A DNA stretch of 64,000 nucleotides from Sinorhizobium glycinis (lineage in GTDB: Bacteria; Pseudomonadota; Alphaproteobacteria; Rhizobiales; Rhizobiaceae): positions 326,501 to 390,500 of the forward strand of contig NZ_LPUX01000062.1 in NCBI RefSeq assembly GCF_001651865.1, given 5' to 3'. Below the pieces are notes generated by a model. The model worked only from the letters and a program-made list of their open reading frames with translations. It did not search any database and was not told where the DNA came from. Positions 1 through 8,744 of the stretch are shown piece by piece. Made by a program: the position numbers and the translations under genes. The stretch's first letter is position 1. Every line of letters starts with the position of its first letter.

Positions 1-13
1 TTGGGGCTTTGAT

Positions 14-916
14 TTATTCCGTTTGGGCAGCCCCCACCAGTTCCCTGATCGTCGCCGCCAACCGTTCGCGTCCGCCTGGCGCCCAGCCAAGCGCGCGCAG
101 CTTGTCGGTGGACATCTCCTTGAAATCTGCCCTCTCCACCGCCGCCGGCAGAGGGTGCCGACAGCCGATTGCCGCCTGAAGGACGGCGAGAATCTCGCGG
201 TTGCCGGTCAGTACGTCCGAGACGTTGAAGATTTGCCCGGAGACCTTCGCCGGATCGGCCTCTAGCATCAGGCGTATGGCCGCAGCGACATCGTCGCCGT
301 GCACTTCCGTACCGATGCGCGGCGGAACGGGCCAGCCGGCGAGATAGTTGGCGAACAGACCCTCCCACTTGTGCTTCCGGCCGGGGCCGGCCGGTCCATA
401 CACGCCGGTGACGCGCAGGCTGGCGGTGACGAAGCCATGGGCCGCGAGCGCCTTCAGGGCGTCTTCGGCGGCGAGTTTCACCTCGCCATAGAGCGTATCG
501 GGCTCGGCGGGCGTGGTTTCGTCGAGAACGGCGGACGGCGTTTCGCCATAGACGGCGCGGCTCGAAAGGAAGACGCAGCGACGCACGCCGGCGCTCTGCG
601 CCTCTTCGAACAGGCGGACCGATCCATCGAGGTTGGCTCGGCGAAAACCCTCCGGGTCACTGCCTTCGCCGCCGCGATACCTGCCCTCGACATGCTCGAA
701 GGCCGCATGCACGAAATAATAGATGTCATCGAAGACGGCGATCTGATCTGCATCCGCATCGAGCCGAAGCGGGACGTGGGAGACGGGGTGCGAGAAGAAA
801 GCCTCCGCAGGACGCACGCGGCCGCCGACAGTGACCTTGTAGCCGCTCGCGAGCAGGTGCTCGACGATGAAACGGCCGACGAAGCCGGTGCCGCCGGAAA
901 CGAGGACGCGGGTCAT
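14..916 (-). CDS. sqdC: SqdC-like NAD-dependent epimerase/reductase of sulfolipid synthesis
   Basis: A 300-aa extended short-chain dehydrogenase. A Rossmann glycine motif GGTGFVG lies at residues 8-14, and a SSRAVYG strand and a YGEVK (YxxxK) catalytic pair follow near residues 120-147. The start codon overlaps the stop of the upstream glycosyltransferase gene by 4 bp, so it is translationally coupled and is the last gene of the sqdB-sqdD-sqdC order known from Rhodobacter sphaeroides. The precise role of SqdC is less settled than that of SqdB; a late step or modulation of sulfoquinovosyl diacylglycerol formation is likely. The name rests mainly on operon order, the fold on the sequence. Confidence 0.75.
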   Translation of the reverse strand: MTRVLVSGGTGFVGRFIVEHLLASGYKVTVGGRVRPAEAFFSHPVSHVPLRLDADADQIAVFDDIYYFVHAAFEHVEGRYRGGEGSDPEGFRRANLDGSVRLFEEAQSAGVRRCVFLSSRAVYGETPSAVLDETTPAEPDTLYGEVKLAAEDALKALAAHGFVTASLRVTGVYGPAGPGRKHKWEGLFANYLAGWPVPPRIGTEVHGDDVAAAIRLMLEADPAKVSGQIFNVSDVLTGNREILAVLQAAIGCRHPLPAAVERADFKEMSTDKLRALGWAPGGRERLAATIRELVGAAQTE

Positions 917-1782
917 GGCGAGGCGGCGACGGGACTTGGGAGAGCCGCGATGTCGGGAATGTCCTCACCCGCCAGGTAGGCATGCCAGAGCTCGATCAGG
1001 GGGCGCAGCGCTTCCGAGCGTGGATGGTCCTTCTCCCACGGCTTCTCATACTGATAATGCAGCACGCCGATCGACCGCCAGTCCCAAAGCGCCGGCAGGT
1101 TGAACCAGACATATTGCAGCATGTTCATTGTGACCGGCAGGCCATGCCAGTCGGGAAAGAAGCTCTGAAGGAAGGTCTGGTCGGTGCGCGGCCAGAAGGC
1201 ACCCGGCGCGTCGAGTGCCGCGAGCATGTTCTCGAAGGTCTCGATCGACGGCTTTGCGACGAAGACGCCTGAGTTCAGCCGGTGAAAATCGGCGAGGCTC
1301 TCGTAGACGTTCGGCGCGGCGGAAAACTCCGGGTAGAGGAAGAGCTTGTCGATATTGCGCAGAACGAGCGCGTCTGCATCGATGAAGACGCAGCTCTCAT
1401 ATTCGACGAGCTGCCAGAGGCGGAGCTTGCAGAAGTTATCGAGCGGCGAGTGGAAGTCGGGCTTGCGCCCCTTGGTGAAGGGTGCCATCTCGTGGACGTT
1501 GCGGCGCTGATGCCGGGCGTTGAATTCGTCCGAGAGCGGCAGCAGCTCCGTTTCGATCAGGCGGCAGTCGAATTCCGTCAACGGCTCGAGCGCGGCGGGC
1601 TCTACGCCGCCGGTGTAGAGCACGACGATATCCGCCGGCGTGCGCGTCAGTCGGATCGACCGCAACAAGGCGCGCGCGCCGAGCGCATAATCGGCATTGG
1701 TGACCAGCGTCACGAAAGCATCCTGGGCCGCAGCCGGGGAACAGGGGAGGCCTCCCTCCGGATGGGGCGTCACAGGGTTCAT
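913..1782 (-). CDS. sqdD: SqdD-like glycosyltransferase (GT8/glycogenin type)
   Basis: A 289-aa cytosolic glycosyltransferase. It starts with the nucleotide-binding strand FVTLVTNADYALGA and has a DxD metal-binding motif in FIDADALVL (Asp135, Asp137), as in glycogenin-like family 8 enzymes that use UDP-sugars. In R. sphaeroides SqdD is thought to help transfer sulfoquinovose from UDP-sulfoquinovose to diacylglycerol. The gene overlaps sqdB upstream and sqdC downstream by 4 bp each (ATGA), so the three are one translationally coupled unit. The family call is firm; the acceptor is inferred from context. Confidence 0.8.
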   Translation of the reverse strand: MNPVTPHPEGGLPCSPAAAQDAFVTLVTNADYALGARALLRSIRLTRTPADIVVLYTGGVEPAALEPLTEFDCRLIETELLPLSDEFNARHQRRNVHEMAPFTKGRKPDFHSPLDNFCKLRLWQLVEYESCVFIDADALVLRNIDKLFLYPEFSAAPNVYESLADFHRLNSGVFVAKPSIETFENMLAALDAPGAFWPRTDQTFLQSFFPDWHGLPVTMNMLQYVWFNLPALWDWRSIGVLHYQYEKPWEKDHPRSEALRPLIELWHAYLAGEDIPDIAALPSPVAASP

Positions 1783-2999
1783 GAGACGGATTTCAGCCGC
1801 TTGCCTTCGGGATCATGGTTGATCAAGGGGGCGATGTCCTTCGTCCAGGCGGAAACGGCCGGTACGCGCGAGCGGTCGACGCGATAGGCGAACTTCTTCG
1901 CCACGTTGACGATCTCCGAAAGCAACCCGTCCTGGAGGCGGATCGGGTCGAGCCCGAGCGCCAGAAACTTCTCGTTATGCACCACGAGATCGTTTTCAGC
2001 CGCTTCCTTTCGCGGGTTCGGGAGCCAGGCGATTTCCGATGCCGTCATCCTCGCGATCATCTCGGCCAGGTCGCGGACGCGGTGCGTCTCGGTCATCTGG
2101 TTGAAGATCTCGACTCGGCTGCCGCGCGCCGGCGGATTCTTCAGCGCAAGCTCGATGCAGCGCACCGAATCCTGGATGTGGATGAAGGCGCGGGTCTGAC
2201 CGCCGCTGCCGTGAACCGTCAACGGATAGCCGATCGCCGCCTGGATCAGGAAGCGGTTCAGCACCGTGCCGTAGTCGCCGTCATAGTCGAAGCGGTTGAT
2301 CAGCTGCGGATGCCGGCGCGTCTGCTCCGTATGCGTGCCCCAAACGATACCCTGGTGCAGGTCGGTGATCCTGAGACCGTCGTTCTTCGCGTAGAACTGG
2401 AAGAGCAGCTGATCGAGGCACTTCGTCATGTGGTAGATCGAGCCCGGATTGGGCGGGTAGAGGATCTCCTGGCTCATCGTCTCGCCGTTCATCGTCTCGA
2501 TGCCGACCGGCAGGTAGCCCTCGGGAATGGCCGCGCCGATGGTCGAATAGCCGTAGACGCCCATGGTGCCGAGATGCACGAGATGGGCATCGAGGTCGAG
2601 TTCCACCAGTGCATTCAGGAGGTTATGCGTGGCGTTGACGTTGTTGTTGACGGTGTAGTTCTTGTGGCGGTCGCTCTTCATCGAATAGGGCGCGGCGCGC
2701 TGCTCGGCGAAATGCACGATCGCGTCAGGGCGGTTTTCGGCAAGCCAATTCTTGAGGAGTTCGTAGTCGCGGGCGAGGTCGATCAGATTGAACTGGATGC
2801 GCCGGCCGGTCTCCGCGTGCCAGATGCGGGTGCGCTCCTGGATGGAATCCATCGGGGTCAGGGATTGCACGCCGAGCTCGGTGTCGATCCAGCGGCGGGA
2901 GAGGTTGTCGAGAATGTGGATGTCGTGGCCCGCATCGGACAAATGCAGTGCGGTGGGCCAGCCCACAAAACCGTCGCCGCCGAGGATTGCGATCTTCAT
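1779..2999 (-). CDS. sqdB: UDP-sulfoquinovose synthase
   Basis: A 406-aa protein that converts UDP-glucose plus sulfite to UDP-sulfoquinovose, the head-group donor of the sulfolipid SQDG. It begins with the NAD-binding motif ILGGDGFVGW and carries the catalytic LGTMGVYG threonine/tyrosine region and SIYHMTK (YxxxK). Length fits the SqdB family (about 400 aa). The ATG at 2999 is chosen over an upstream in-frame codon at 3074 because it begins the Rossmann strand directly and has an AGGAGA ribosome site about 8 bp upstream. It is first in a tight operon with sqdD and sqdC, and divergent from ybgC across 126 bp. Confidence 0.93.
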   Translation of the reverse strand: MKIAILGGDGFVGWPTALHLSDAGHDIHILDNLSRRWIDTELGVQSLTPMDSIQERTRIWHAETGRRIQFNLIDLARDYELLKNWLAENRPDAIVHFAEQRAAPYSMKSDRHKNYTVNNNVNATHNLLNALVELDLDAHLVHLGTMGVYGYSTIGAAIPEGYLPVGIETMNGETMSQEILYPPNPGSIYHMTKCLDQLLFQFYAKNDGLRITDLHQGIVWGTHTEQTRRHPQLINRFDYDGDYGTVLNRFLIQAAIGYPLTVHGSGGQTRAFIHIQDSVRCIELALKNPPARGSRVEIFNQMTETHRVRDLAEMIARMTASEIAWLPNPRKEAAENDLVVHNEKFLALGLDPIRLQDGLLSEIVNVAKKFAYRVDRSRVPAVSAWTKDIAPLINHDPEGKRLKSVS

Positions 3000-3125
3000 G
3001 CACGATTCTCCTGATCGGGAAGGGACACGGTGACCTGATAGGATAGGATTGTGACAAAGCTGCAATGCTTGCAAATGTCTTTTTGTTCCTGCACAGGAAA
3101 AGCGAAGATCCTCCCGGAGAATGCC

Positions 3126-3581
3126 ATGTCACTGATTTCGCTTGCAGGCGAGCTGACCGAGACCGGCCACAGTTTGATACAGCGCGTCTATTACGAGGAC
3201 ACCGATTTCTCCGGCGTCGTCTACCACGCCCGCTACCTGCATTTCATGGAGCGTGCGCGAACCGACTATCTGCGGTTGCTGGGCGTGGAACAGGCGTCGC
3301 TCGCCATCGAAGGCGATGCGGAAGGCCTCGTTTTCGTCGTTCACCGCATGGAAATCGACTTCAAGTCGCCGGCACGCATGGACGACATCCTGACGATCGA
3401 GACGACGACCGAGAAGGCCGGCGGCGCCAAGATGGTCCTGCAGCAGGAAATTCGCCGCGCCGGCGCGCTGCTGATCGCGGCCAAGGTGATCATCGCGGTG
3501 ATCAACGGGCAGGGTCGCCCGCGCCGCCTGCCGGAGGCGCTGGCGGCGAAGTTCCTGGCGGCGCAAGGGGGCGCCGGCTGA
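3126..3581 (+). CDS. ybgC: YbgC-type acyl-CoA thioesterase, Tol-Pal associated
   Basis: A 151-aa hotdog-fold thioesterase. The catalytic motif YYEDTDFSGVVYHARYL contains the aspartate typical of YbgC/4-hydroxybenzoyl-CoA thioesterases. The ATG at 3126 is preferred over 3051 because a GGAG site lies 6 bp upstream and the family start matches. YbgC is normally the first gene of the tol-pal operon; here the tol genes resume only at 7536 because ku and ligD, on the other strand, sit between. In other bacteria YbgC acts on acyl-CoA or acyl-ACP in phospholipid metabolism at the inner membrane; the substrate here is unknown. Confidence 0.88.
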   Translation: MSLISLAGELTETGHSLIQRVYYEDTDFSGVVYHARYLHFMERARTDYLRLLGVEQASLAIEGDAEGLVFVVHRMEIDFKSPARMDDILTIETTTEKAGGAKMVLQQEIRRAGALLIAAKVIIAVINGQGRPRRLPEALAAKFLAAQGGAG

Positions 3582-3694
3582 TCAGGCATAAGAAGCGATA
3601 CGAAAACTCCGCGGGAGTGCCCTGAGTCAGGAGCCGGGGAAGGGGGTGCTGGGCCGCACGGAAAAGCCTACGCAGCGATCAGACCGGCTTCCGT

Positions 3695-6292
3695 TTAACC
3701 GATCACCGAATCCAGCACTTTCTTCGTCAGAGACTGCTTGATCTTGCCGATATCGCGCCAGGGATCGGTGCCGGCTTCGATGCGCTCGACGATGTCGGCG
3801 ATGTGGAAGCTGTTGGCGGCGTCAAGGCTCTCGAGTTCGTCCCAGCCGACCGGAGTAGCGACAGGCCCGCCGGCGCGGGCGCGGGTGGAAAAGGGGGCGA
3901 TCGCAGTGGCGCCGCGGTCGTTCCTCAGCCAGTCGATGAAGATCCGCCCTTTGCGCTTTGCCTTGGACATTGTGGCGACGAAATGTTCCGGGTCGCGCTC
4001 GGCAAAGGATTGTGCAACCCTCTTGGCAAAACCTTTTGCCTCGTCCCATTCGGCGTGCGGGCGAAGCGGCACGATGACGTGAACGCCCTTGCCGCCCGTC
4101 ACCATGGCAACGGTCTTGAGATCGATGTCGGCAAGTTCGTCGCGCAGGGTGGCGGCCGCGGCCTTCACCGCCGCGAAGTCGACGCTCGGATCGGGATCGA
4201 GGTCGAAGACCAGGCGATCGGGCTTTTCCAGCCGGTCGATCGTTGCACCCCAGATGTGAAACTCGAGCGTGCCCATCTGCACGGCGGCGACCAGGCCCTT
4301 GGCATCGTGGACATACATGTAGTTTTCGGTCTCGCCCGATGCCTCCATGATCGGCACTTCCCGGATCGCCTCCGGGAAGGCGTCGTTCGTATGTTTCTGG
4401 AAGAAGCAGTGCCGCTGCCCGCCCTGCGGGCAGCGCACCAGCGAAACGGGATGGTCGGCGGCGAAGGGCAGCATCCTGTCGGCGATCACGGCATAGTAGC
4501 GGGCGAGATCGATCTTGGTGATGCCCTGACCTTCGAAGAGGATGCGATCGGGATGCGAGATCTGGACGCCGAGGACATCGGTATCGCCCCTGGTAGGCGA
4601 CGCCTTGCTCGCTCTGGCTGGGGGTTTGCTCTTCCCGGGCTCCGGCGCGGCGCCTGTCGACTTCGCTGTTTCCAATTTCACGGCCTTGGCCTCCTTATCC
4701 TCGCGCAATCCCTCGAACGAGCCGTGGCGGACATGTCCGTCAGCGGTAAACTCGGCGAAGTCCACCTCCGCGACAAGGTCGGGCTTCAGCCAGATGGCAT
4801 CTCGCATTCTTTCTCGTGGCACGCTGTCGAACGGCGACGTCTCGCGTCTGCGCTTCGCAAAGGCCGCCGCAAGCTCTTCCATTACCCTTTCGCCGAAGCC
4901 GGTGCCGACGCCGCCGCGATAGATCAACTTCCCGTCCTCGAAAGTGCCGAGGAGAAGCGAGGCGAAGGCGCGCCCCTGCTTCGATGAGGGCGTATAGCCG
5001 CCGATGACGAACTCCTGACGCTTGGTGCATTTGACCTTCAGCCAGCTTCGGGTGCGGCCGCTGCGATAGGGCGCCTTGGCTTCCTTGGCGATGATACCCT
5101 CCTGGCCAGCCTTGCAAATCGCCGCAAGCACATGCTCGCCTTTGCCCTGAACGTGCTCGCTGTACTGAACGGTCGCCGTGGTGCCGAGCGAGTCGAGCAG
5201 AACTCTTAGCGTTTCCTTCCGCTCGATGAGCGGCTTGCGGCTCAGGTCCTTGCCGTCGAGTTCGATGAGGTCGAAGGCGTAGAGCCTCGTGCTGGCGCCG
5301 GTTCTGAGCGCCTTCTGCAGCGCCGAAAAGTTCGAGCCCGCGTCCGACAGCGCCACGACCTCGCCGTCGATCAGGGCGGATTTGCAATTGAGCTCGGCAA
5401 GGGCGGCTGCGATTGCCGGGAACTTCTCCGTCCAGTCGAGGCCATTGCGGGTGTAGCAGCGGACAGCGCCACCACCGATGGCACATACCAGACGGTAACC
5501 GTCGAACTTGGCTTCGTTCAGCCACGCGTCACCGGCGGGCGCTTTCGTCACAAGCGTGGCGAGCTGCGGCGGCCTGAAGGCGGGTGGTTTGCCGGAGGGT
5601 TTCCGTGCCGCCCGCTTGCGAGCGTTATCGTTCTCAGCAATTGCGCCGGCCTTGAGGTTCTCCGTCGTGCTCCTGTTGGAACGCCAGACGCGTGCGCGTT
5701 TTTCACCCTTGCCTTGGGCGATTTCGTCCATCGTGCGCCCGGTCACCACGCTGGTGATGTTCTCCTTGATCAGGCTCTCGCCGTCATCGGAGGCTATCTC
5801 GTCCGTCTCCTTGACGAGCAGCCAGTTCTCGCGCTTCTCGCCGTCGCGCGGCCGCATGCGCACGAGCGCCCAGCCACCCTTCATCCGGCTGCCATGCAGC
5901 CTGAACGACAACTTGCCCTTCTTCAGACCTTTCGATGGGTCGTCTTCCGGCTCCCACCAGCCGGTGTCCCAGAGCATCACCGTGCCGCCGCCATACTCTC
6001 CTTCCGGTATCGTGCCCTCGAAGTCGCCATAGGCGAGGGGATGATCCTCGGTGCGCACGGCAAGGCGCTTGTCGTCCGGGTTGAGACTGGGGCCGCGGGT
6101 TACCGCCCAGCTCTTCAGCACACCCTCCCACTCGAGGCGGAAGTCGTAGTGGAGCCGGGTGGCATCGTGCTTCTGGACCAGGAAGCGCTTCCTGTCGCCG
6201 CTCGCCGGCGCGACCGCGCCCTTGGGCTCGCTCGTCTTCGTGAAGTCGCGGCGCCGGTTGTATTCGGATAGCAGTTCGTTCCGTGTCGCCAT
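3695..6292 (-). CDS. ligD: Multifunctional ATP-dependent DNA ligase LigD (NHEJ)
   Basis: An 865-aa enzyme that processes and seals double-strand breaks with Ku. Domain order is 3'-phosphoesterase (about residues 20-190, with FLVQKHDATRLHYDFRLE), then ATP-dependent ligase (adenylated lysine in AKFDGYR near residue 262, IDGEVVAL and WLKVKC motifs), then an archaeo-eukaryotic-primase-type polymerase (about residues 570-865, with LVFDLDPDP metal-binding aspartates). This PE-Lig-Pol order is that of Pseudomonas aeruginosa LigD, not the mycobacterial order. The start follows the ku stop by 9 bp, so the two are co-transcribed. All three catalytic modules look intact. Confidence 0.95.
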   Translation of the reverse strand: MATRNELLSEYNRRRDFTKTSEPKGAVAPASGDRKRFLVQKHDATRLHYDFRLEWEGVLKSWAVTRGPSLNPDDKRLAVRTEDHPLAYGDFEGTIPEGEYGGGTVMLWDTGWWEPEDDPSKGLKKGKLSFRLHGSRMKGGWALVRMRPRDGEKRENWLLVKETDEIASDDGESLIKENITSVVTGRTMDEIAQGKGEKRARVWRSNRSTTENLKAGAIAENDNARKRAARKPSGKPPAFRPPQLATLVTKAPAGDAWLNEAKFDGYRLVCAIGGGAVRCYTRNGLDWTEKFPAIAAALAELNCKSALIDGEVVALSDAGSNFSALQKALRTGASTRLYAFDLIELDGKDLSRKPLIERKETLRVLLDSLGTTATVQYSEHVQGKGEHVLAAICKAGQEGIIAKEAKAPYRSGRTRSWLKVKCTKRQEFVIGGYTPSSKQGRAFASLLLGTFEDGKLIYRGGVGTGFGERVMEELAAAFAKRRRETSPFDSVPRERMRDAIWLKPDLVAEVDFAEFTADGHVRHGSFEGLREDKEAKAVKLETAKSTGAAPEPGKSKPPARASKASPTRGDTDVLGVQISHPDRILFEGQGITKIDLARYYAVIADRMLPFAADHPVSLVRCPQGGQRHCFFQKHTNDAFPEAIREVPIMEASGETENYMYVHDAKGLVAAVQMGTLEFHIWGATIDRLEKPDRLVFDLDPDPSVDFAAVKAAAATLRDELADIDLKTVAMVTGGKGVHVIVPLRPHAEWDEAKGFAKRVAQSFAERDPEHFVATMSKAKRKGRIFIDWLRNDRGATAIAPFSTRARAGGPVATPVGWDELESLDAANSFHIADIVERIEAGTDPWRDIGKIKQSLTKKVLDSVIG

Positions 6293-6301
6293 GGTTCGTC
6301 C

Positions 6302-7156
6302 TCACGCCGATTTCCGCCGGCCGCGGCGGGAGGAGGATTGGGCTTTCGTCTGCGGCTTCTTGCCTTCGCCGCCTTCGAGGCTCTTCTTCAGCGCCGCCAT
6401 GAGGTCGACGACGTTGTCGCCTCGCTTCTGCGGGCGCTCGCCTTCCTCGACGGCGACGCGCGCCGACTTGCCCTTCATCTTGCGTTTGACGAGCTCCTTC
6501 AGGGCCGCCGCGTAGTTGTCCTTGAAGGCATCCGCGTCGAATGGCGCCGTCTTCTTCTCGATCAGCGCGGTCGCGACGTCCAAGAGTTCCTTTTCGGCCT
6601 TCTTTCCGGAGATCTCGGAGAACATCGGGTCGGCCTTCCTGAGCTCGTCGGCATACCGCAGCGTCTCCAGCAGCAGGCCATCGCCGCAGGGCTTCACAGC
6701 GGCCAGATACTCGCGGCCTCTGAGGGTCAGCTGGCCAAGCCCGACCTTGTTTGATTTCCTGAGCGCATCACGCACGACGCGGTAGGCGTCTTCGGCGAGC
6801 TCGTCCGCCGGAACGAGGTAGTAGGGCTTGTCGAAATCGAGCGGAGAGATATCGCCGACCTCGACGAACTGCACCAATTCCAAGGTCTTCTTCGTCTCCA
6901 GCTTGATCGAGTCTACTTCTTCCGGCTCGAGGAGGACATATTTGTCGTCCTCGTATTCGTACCCTTTGACGATATCGTCGACGTCGACCGGGCCGATGCC
7001 CTCCACCACCTTTTCGTAGTGGATCGGCTTGCCCGAGGGCTTGTGAATCTGTCGGAACGAGATGGCTGCTCCGGACCGGGTAGCACTGAAAAGTTCGACC
7101 GGGATCGACACCAGCGAGAGCCGAAGCTGCCCTTTCCACATTGCGCGCGCTGCCAT
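6302..7156 (-). CDS. ku: Ku homodimeric DNA-end-binding protein
   Basis: A 284-aa bacterial Ku. It starts with the family signature MWKGQLRLSLVSIPVELF and continues through the beta-barrel core (HYEKVVEG, DKPYYLVP, GREYLAAVKPCGDGLLL). The C-terminus is lysine/arginine-rich, as in many bacterial Ku proteins, and may aid DNA retention and LigD contact. It binds DNA ends and recruits LigD, whose gene follows 9 bp downstream. The pair is oriented against ybgC and tolQ. Rhizobia often carry several ku genes, so this may be one paralog; it is given the plain symbol ku. Confidence 0.94.
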   Translation of the reverse strand: MAARAMWKGQLRLSLVSIPVELFSATRSGAAISFRQIHKPSGKPIHYEKVVEGIGPVDVDDIVKGYEYEDDKYVLLEPEEVDSIKLETKKTLELVQFVEVGDISPLDFDKPYYLVPADELAEDAYRVVRDALRKSNKVGLGQLTLRGREYLAAVKPCGDGLLLETLRYADELRKADPMFSEISGKKAEKELLDVATALIEKKTAPFDADAFKDNYAAALKELVKRKMKGKSARVAVEEGERPQKRGDNVVDLMAALKKSLEGGEGKKPQTKAQSSSRRGRRKSA

Positions 7157-7535
7157 GGCCGTACCTCAGTGAAAACGACGGCCGCGCGGCGACCGGATCG
7201 CCAAGCCGGCTTCTTCTTTTGTCGGTGCGGTGGGCCGGGCGTACATGCAGCGGAAACGTGCAAGCGTCGGCGAAGTTCCGCGCCGCCGCCAGCGCAAGCG
7301 TCGCTTCGGTAACACTCCCTTAACGATAATGGTGTCTTTATCTGTGTATCAGGATTTGTGCAGTGCACGTCATCCTTTGACCAAAATTGACGGCAAGAAG
7401 GCAGGCTGAAGCGAGTAGATCGCAAATGCCGCGAACGGCGGCGATGCCGGGGCATTTTGCAGCAGGACGTTTGGGCGACCCGGTCATGAGCATGAGTAGC
7501 TCTTGCCGGGTGTTTGGATTCGGGGACTGAGATCG
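7157..7535. other. Divergent intergenic region ku / tolQ
   Basis: 379 bp without a convincing gene. It must hold the promoters for ku-ligD (leftward) and for tolQRAB (rightward). A GTAA-N7-TTAA sequence at 7309-7323 is a three-quarter match to a CtrA box, but it is about 210 bp from tolQ and I give it little weight. No clear paired -35/-10 set was identified. Confidence 0.4.
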
Positions 7536-8255
7536 ATGGAACAGGTTGGATTGGCCGCGACGAGCGATGTGACCCTCTGGTCGCTGTTCATGCAAGCAGG
7601 CTTGGTCGTCAAGCTGGTCATGCTGGGGCTGATTGCAGCTTCGGTCTGGACCTGGGCGATCGTTGTCGACAAGTCGCTCAACTACGGACGCGTCCGCCGC
7701 CAGCTCGACAATTTCGAGCAGGTGTTCTGGTCCGGGCAGTCGCTCGAGGAACTCTATCGCACCCTTTCCGATCGGCAGACGGCCGGCATGGGCGCGATCT
7801 TCGTCTCGGCGATGCGCGAGTGGAAGAAGAGCTTCGAACGCGGTGCCCGCTCGCCGATCGGCCTGCAGATGCGCATCGACCGGGCCATGGATGTGACGCT
7901 CGCCCGCGAATCCGAAACGCTCGAAGCGCGGCTCGGCTCGCTGGCGACGATCGGCTCGGCCGCCCCCTTCATCGGCCTCTTCGGCACAGTCGTCGGCATC
8001 ATGACCTCGTTCCAGGCGATCGCCGGCTCGAAATCGACGAACCTCGCCGTCGTTGCACCCGGTATCGCCGAGGCGCTGCTGGCGACCGCCATCGGCCTGC
8101 TCGCCGCTATTCCCGCCGTCATCGCCTACAACAAATTCACCGCCGACGCCGGCAAGCTCAGCGCCCGCATGGAAGCCTTCGCCGACGAGTTCTCCGCCAT
8201 CCTGTCGCGGCAGATCGACGAGAAGCTGCAGCCCTCGCGCCAAGCCGCGCAATAA
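7536..8255 (+). CDS. tolQ: Tol-Pal inner-membrane motor protein TolQ
   Basis: A 239-aa MotA/TolQ/ExbB proton-channel protein. Predicted membrane segments are near residues 20-42 (VVKLVMLGLIAASVWTWAI), about 145-165 (IGLFGTVVGIM) and about 178-198 (ALLATAIGLLAAIPAV), the usual three-helix layout. The ATG at 7536 is preferred over a TTG at 7503 because homologs begin here. TolQ with TolR forms the proton-driven motor that energises TolA and so recycles Pal to the constriction site. tolR follows 27 bp downstream. Confidence 0.95.
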   Translation: MEQVGLAATSDVTLWSLFMQAGLVVKLVMLGLIAASVWTWAIVVDKSLNYGRVRRQLDNFEQVFWSGQSLEELYRTLSDRQTAGMGAIFVSAMREWKKSFERGARSPIGLQMRIDRAMDVTLARESETLEARLGSLATIGSAAPFIGLFGTVVGIMTSFQAIAGSKSTNLAVVAPGIAEALLATAIGLLAAIPAVIAYNKFTADAGKLSARMEAFADEFSAILSRQIDEKLQPSRQAAQ

Positions 8256-8282
8256 CGACCTTCGAGCACGGAGACGACGCTG

Positions 8283-8735
8283 ATGGGTATGGCAATGGGC
8301 GGAGCCAAGGGGTCGGGCGGCGGACGTCGCCGGCGCAGGGGCAAGGGCGGCACGATCAGCGAAATCAACGTTACGCCGCTCGTCGACGTCATGCTGGTGC
8401 TCTTGATCATCTTCATGGTGGCGGCACCGATGATGACGGTGGGCGTGCCGATCGACCTGCCGGAAACGCAGGCGAAGGCGATGAACGCCGACACCCAGCC
8501 GATCACCGTTTCGGTCAATCCGGCCGGCGAGATCTTCCTGCAGGAGACGCCGATCGGCATCGACGAGGTCGTTCCGAAGCTCGAGGCGATCGCCACGACG
8601 GGCTACAACGAGCGCATCTATGTGCGCGGCGATACCAATGCCGACTACGGCACGGTGATGAAGGTCATGGCGCGCATCTCGGCTGCCGGCTTCAAGAATC
8701 TCGGGCTCGTAACGCTTCAAGAACAGGAAAAGTGA
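8283..8735 (+). CDS. tolR: Tol-Pal inner-membrane motor protein TolR
   Basis: A 150-aa ExbD/TolR protein with a glycine/arginine-rich cytoplasmic start and one membrane helix, NVTPLVDVMLVLLIIFM. The aspartate in VDVMLVLL is the conserved proton-pathway residue. The periplasmic domain follows. It is set between tolQ (27 bp upstream) and tolA (9 bp downstream) in an unbroken operon. Confidence 0.95.
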   Translation: MGMAMGGAKGSGGGRRRRRGKGGTISEINVTPLVDVMLVLLIIFMVAAPMMTVGVPIDLPETQAKAMNADTQPITVSVNPAGEIFLQETPIGIDEVVPKLEAIATTGYNERIYVRGDTNADYGTVMKVMARISAAGFKNLGLVTLQEQEK

Positions 8736-8744
8736 TCCCCGGAC

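Noticed and set aside
7309..7323. GTAA-N7-TTAA as a CtrA box for tolQ
   Set aside because: One mismatch and more than 200 bp from tolQ; too weak and far to count.
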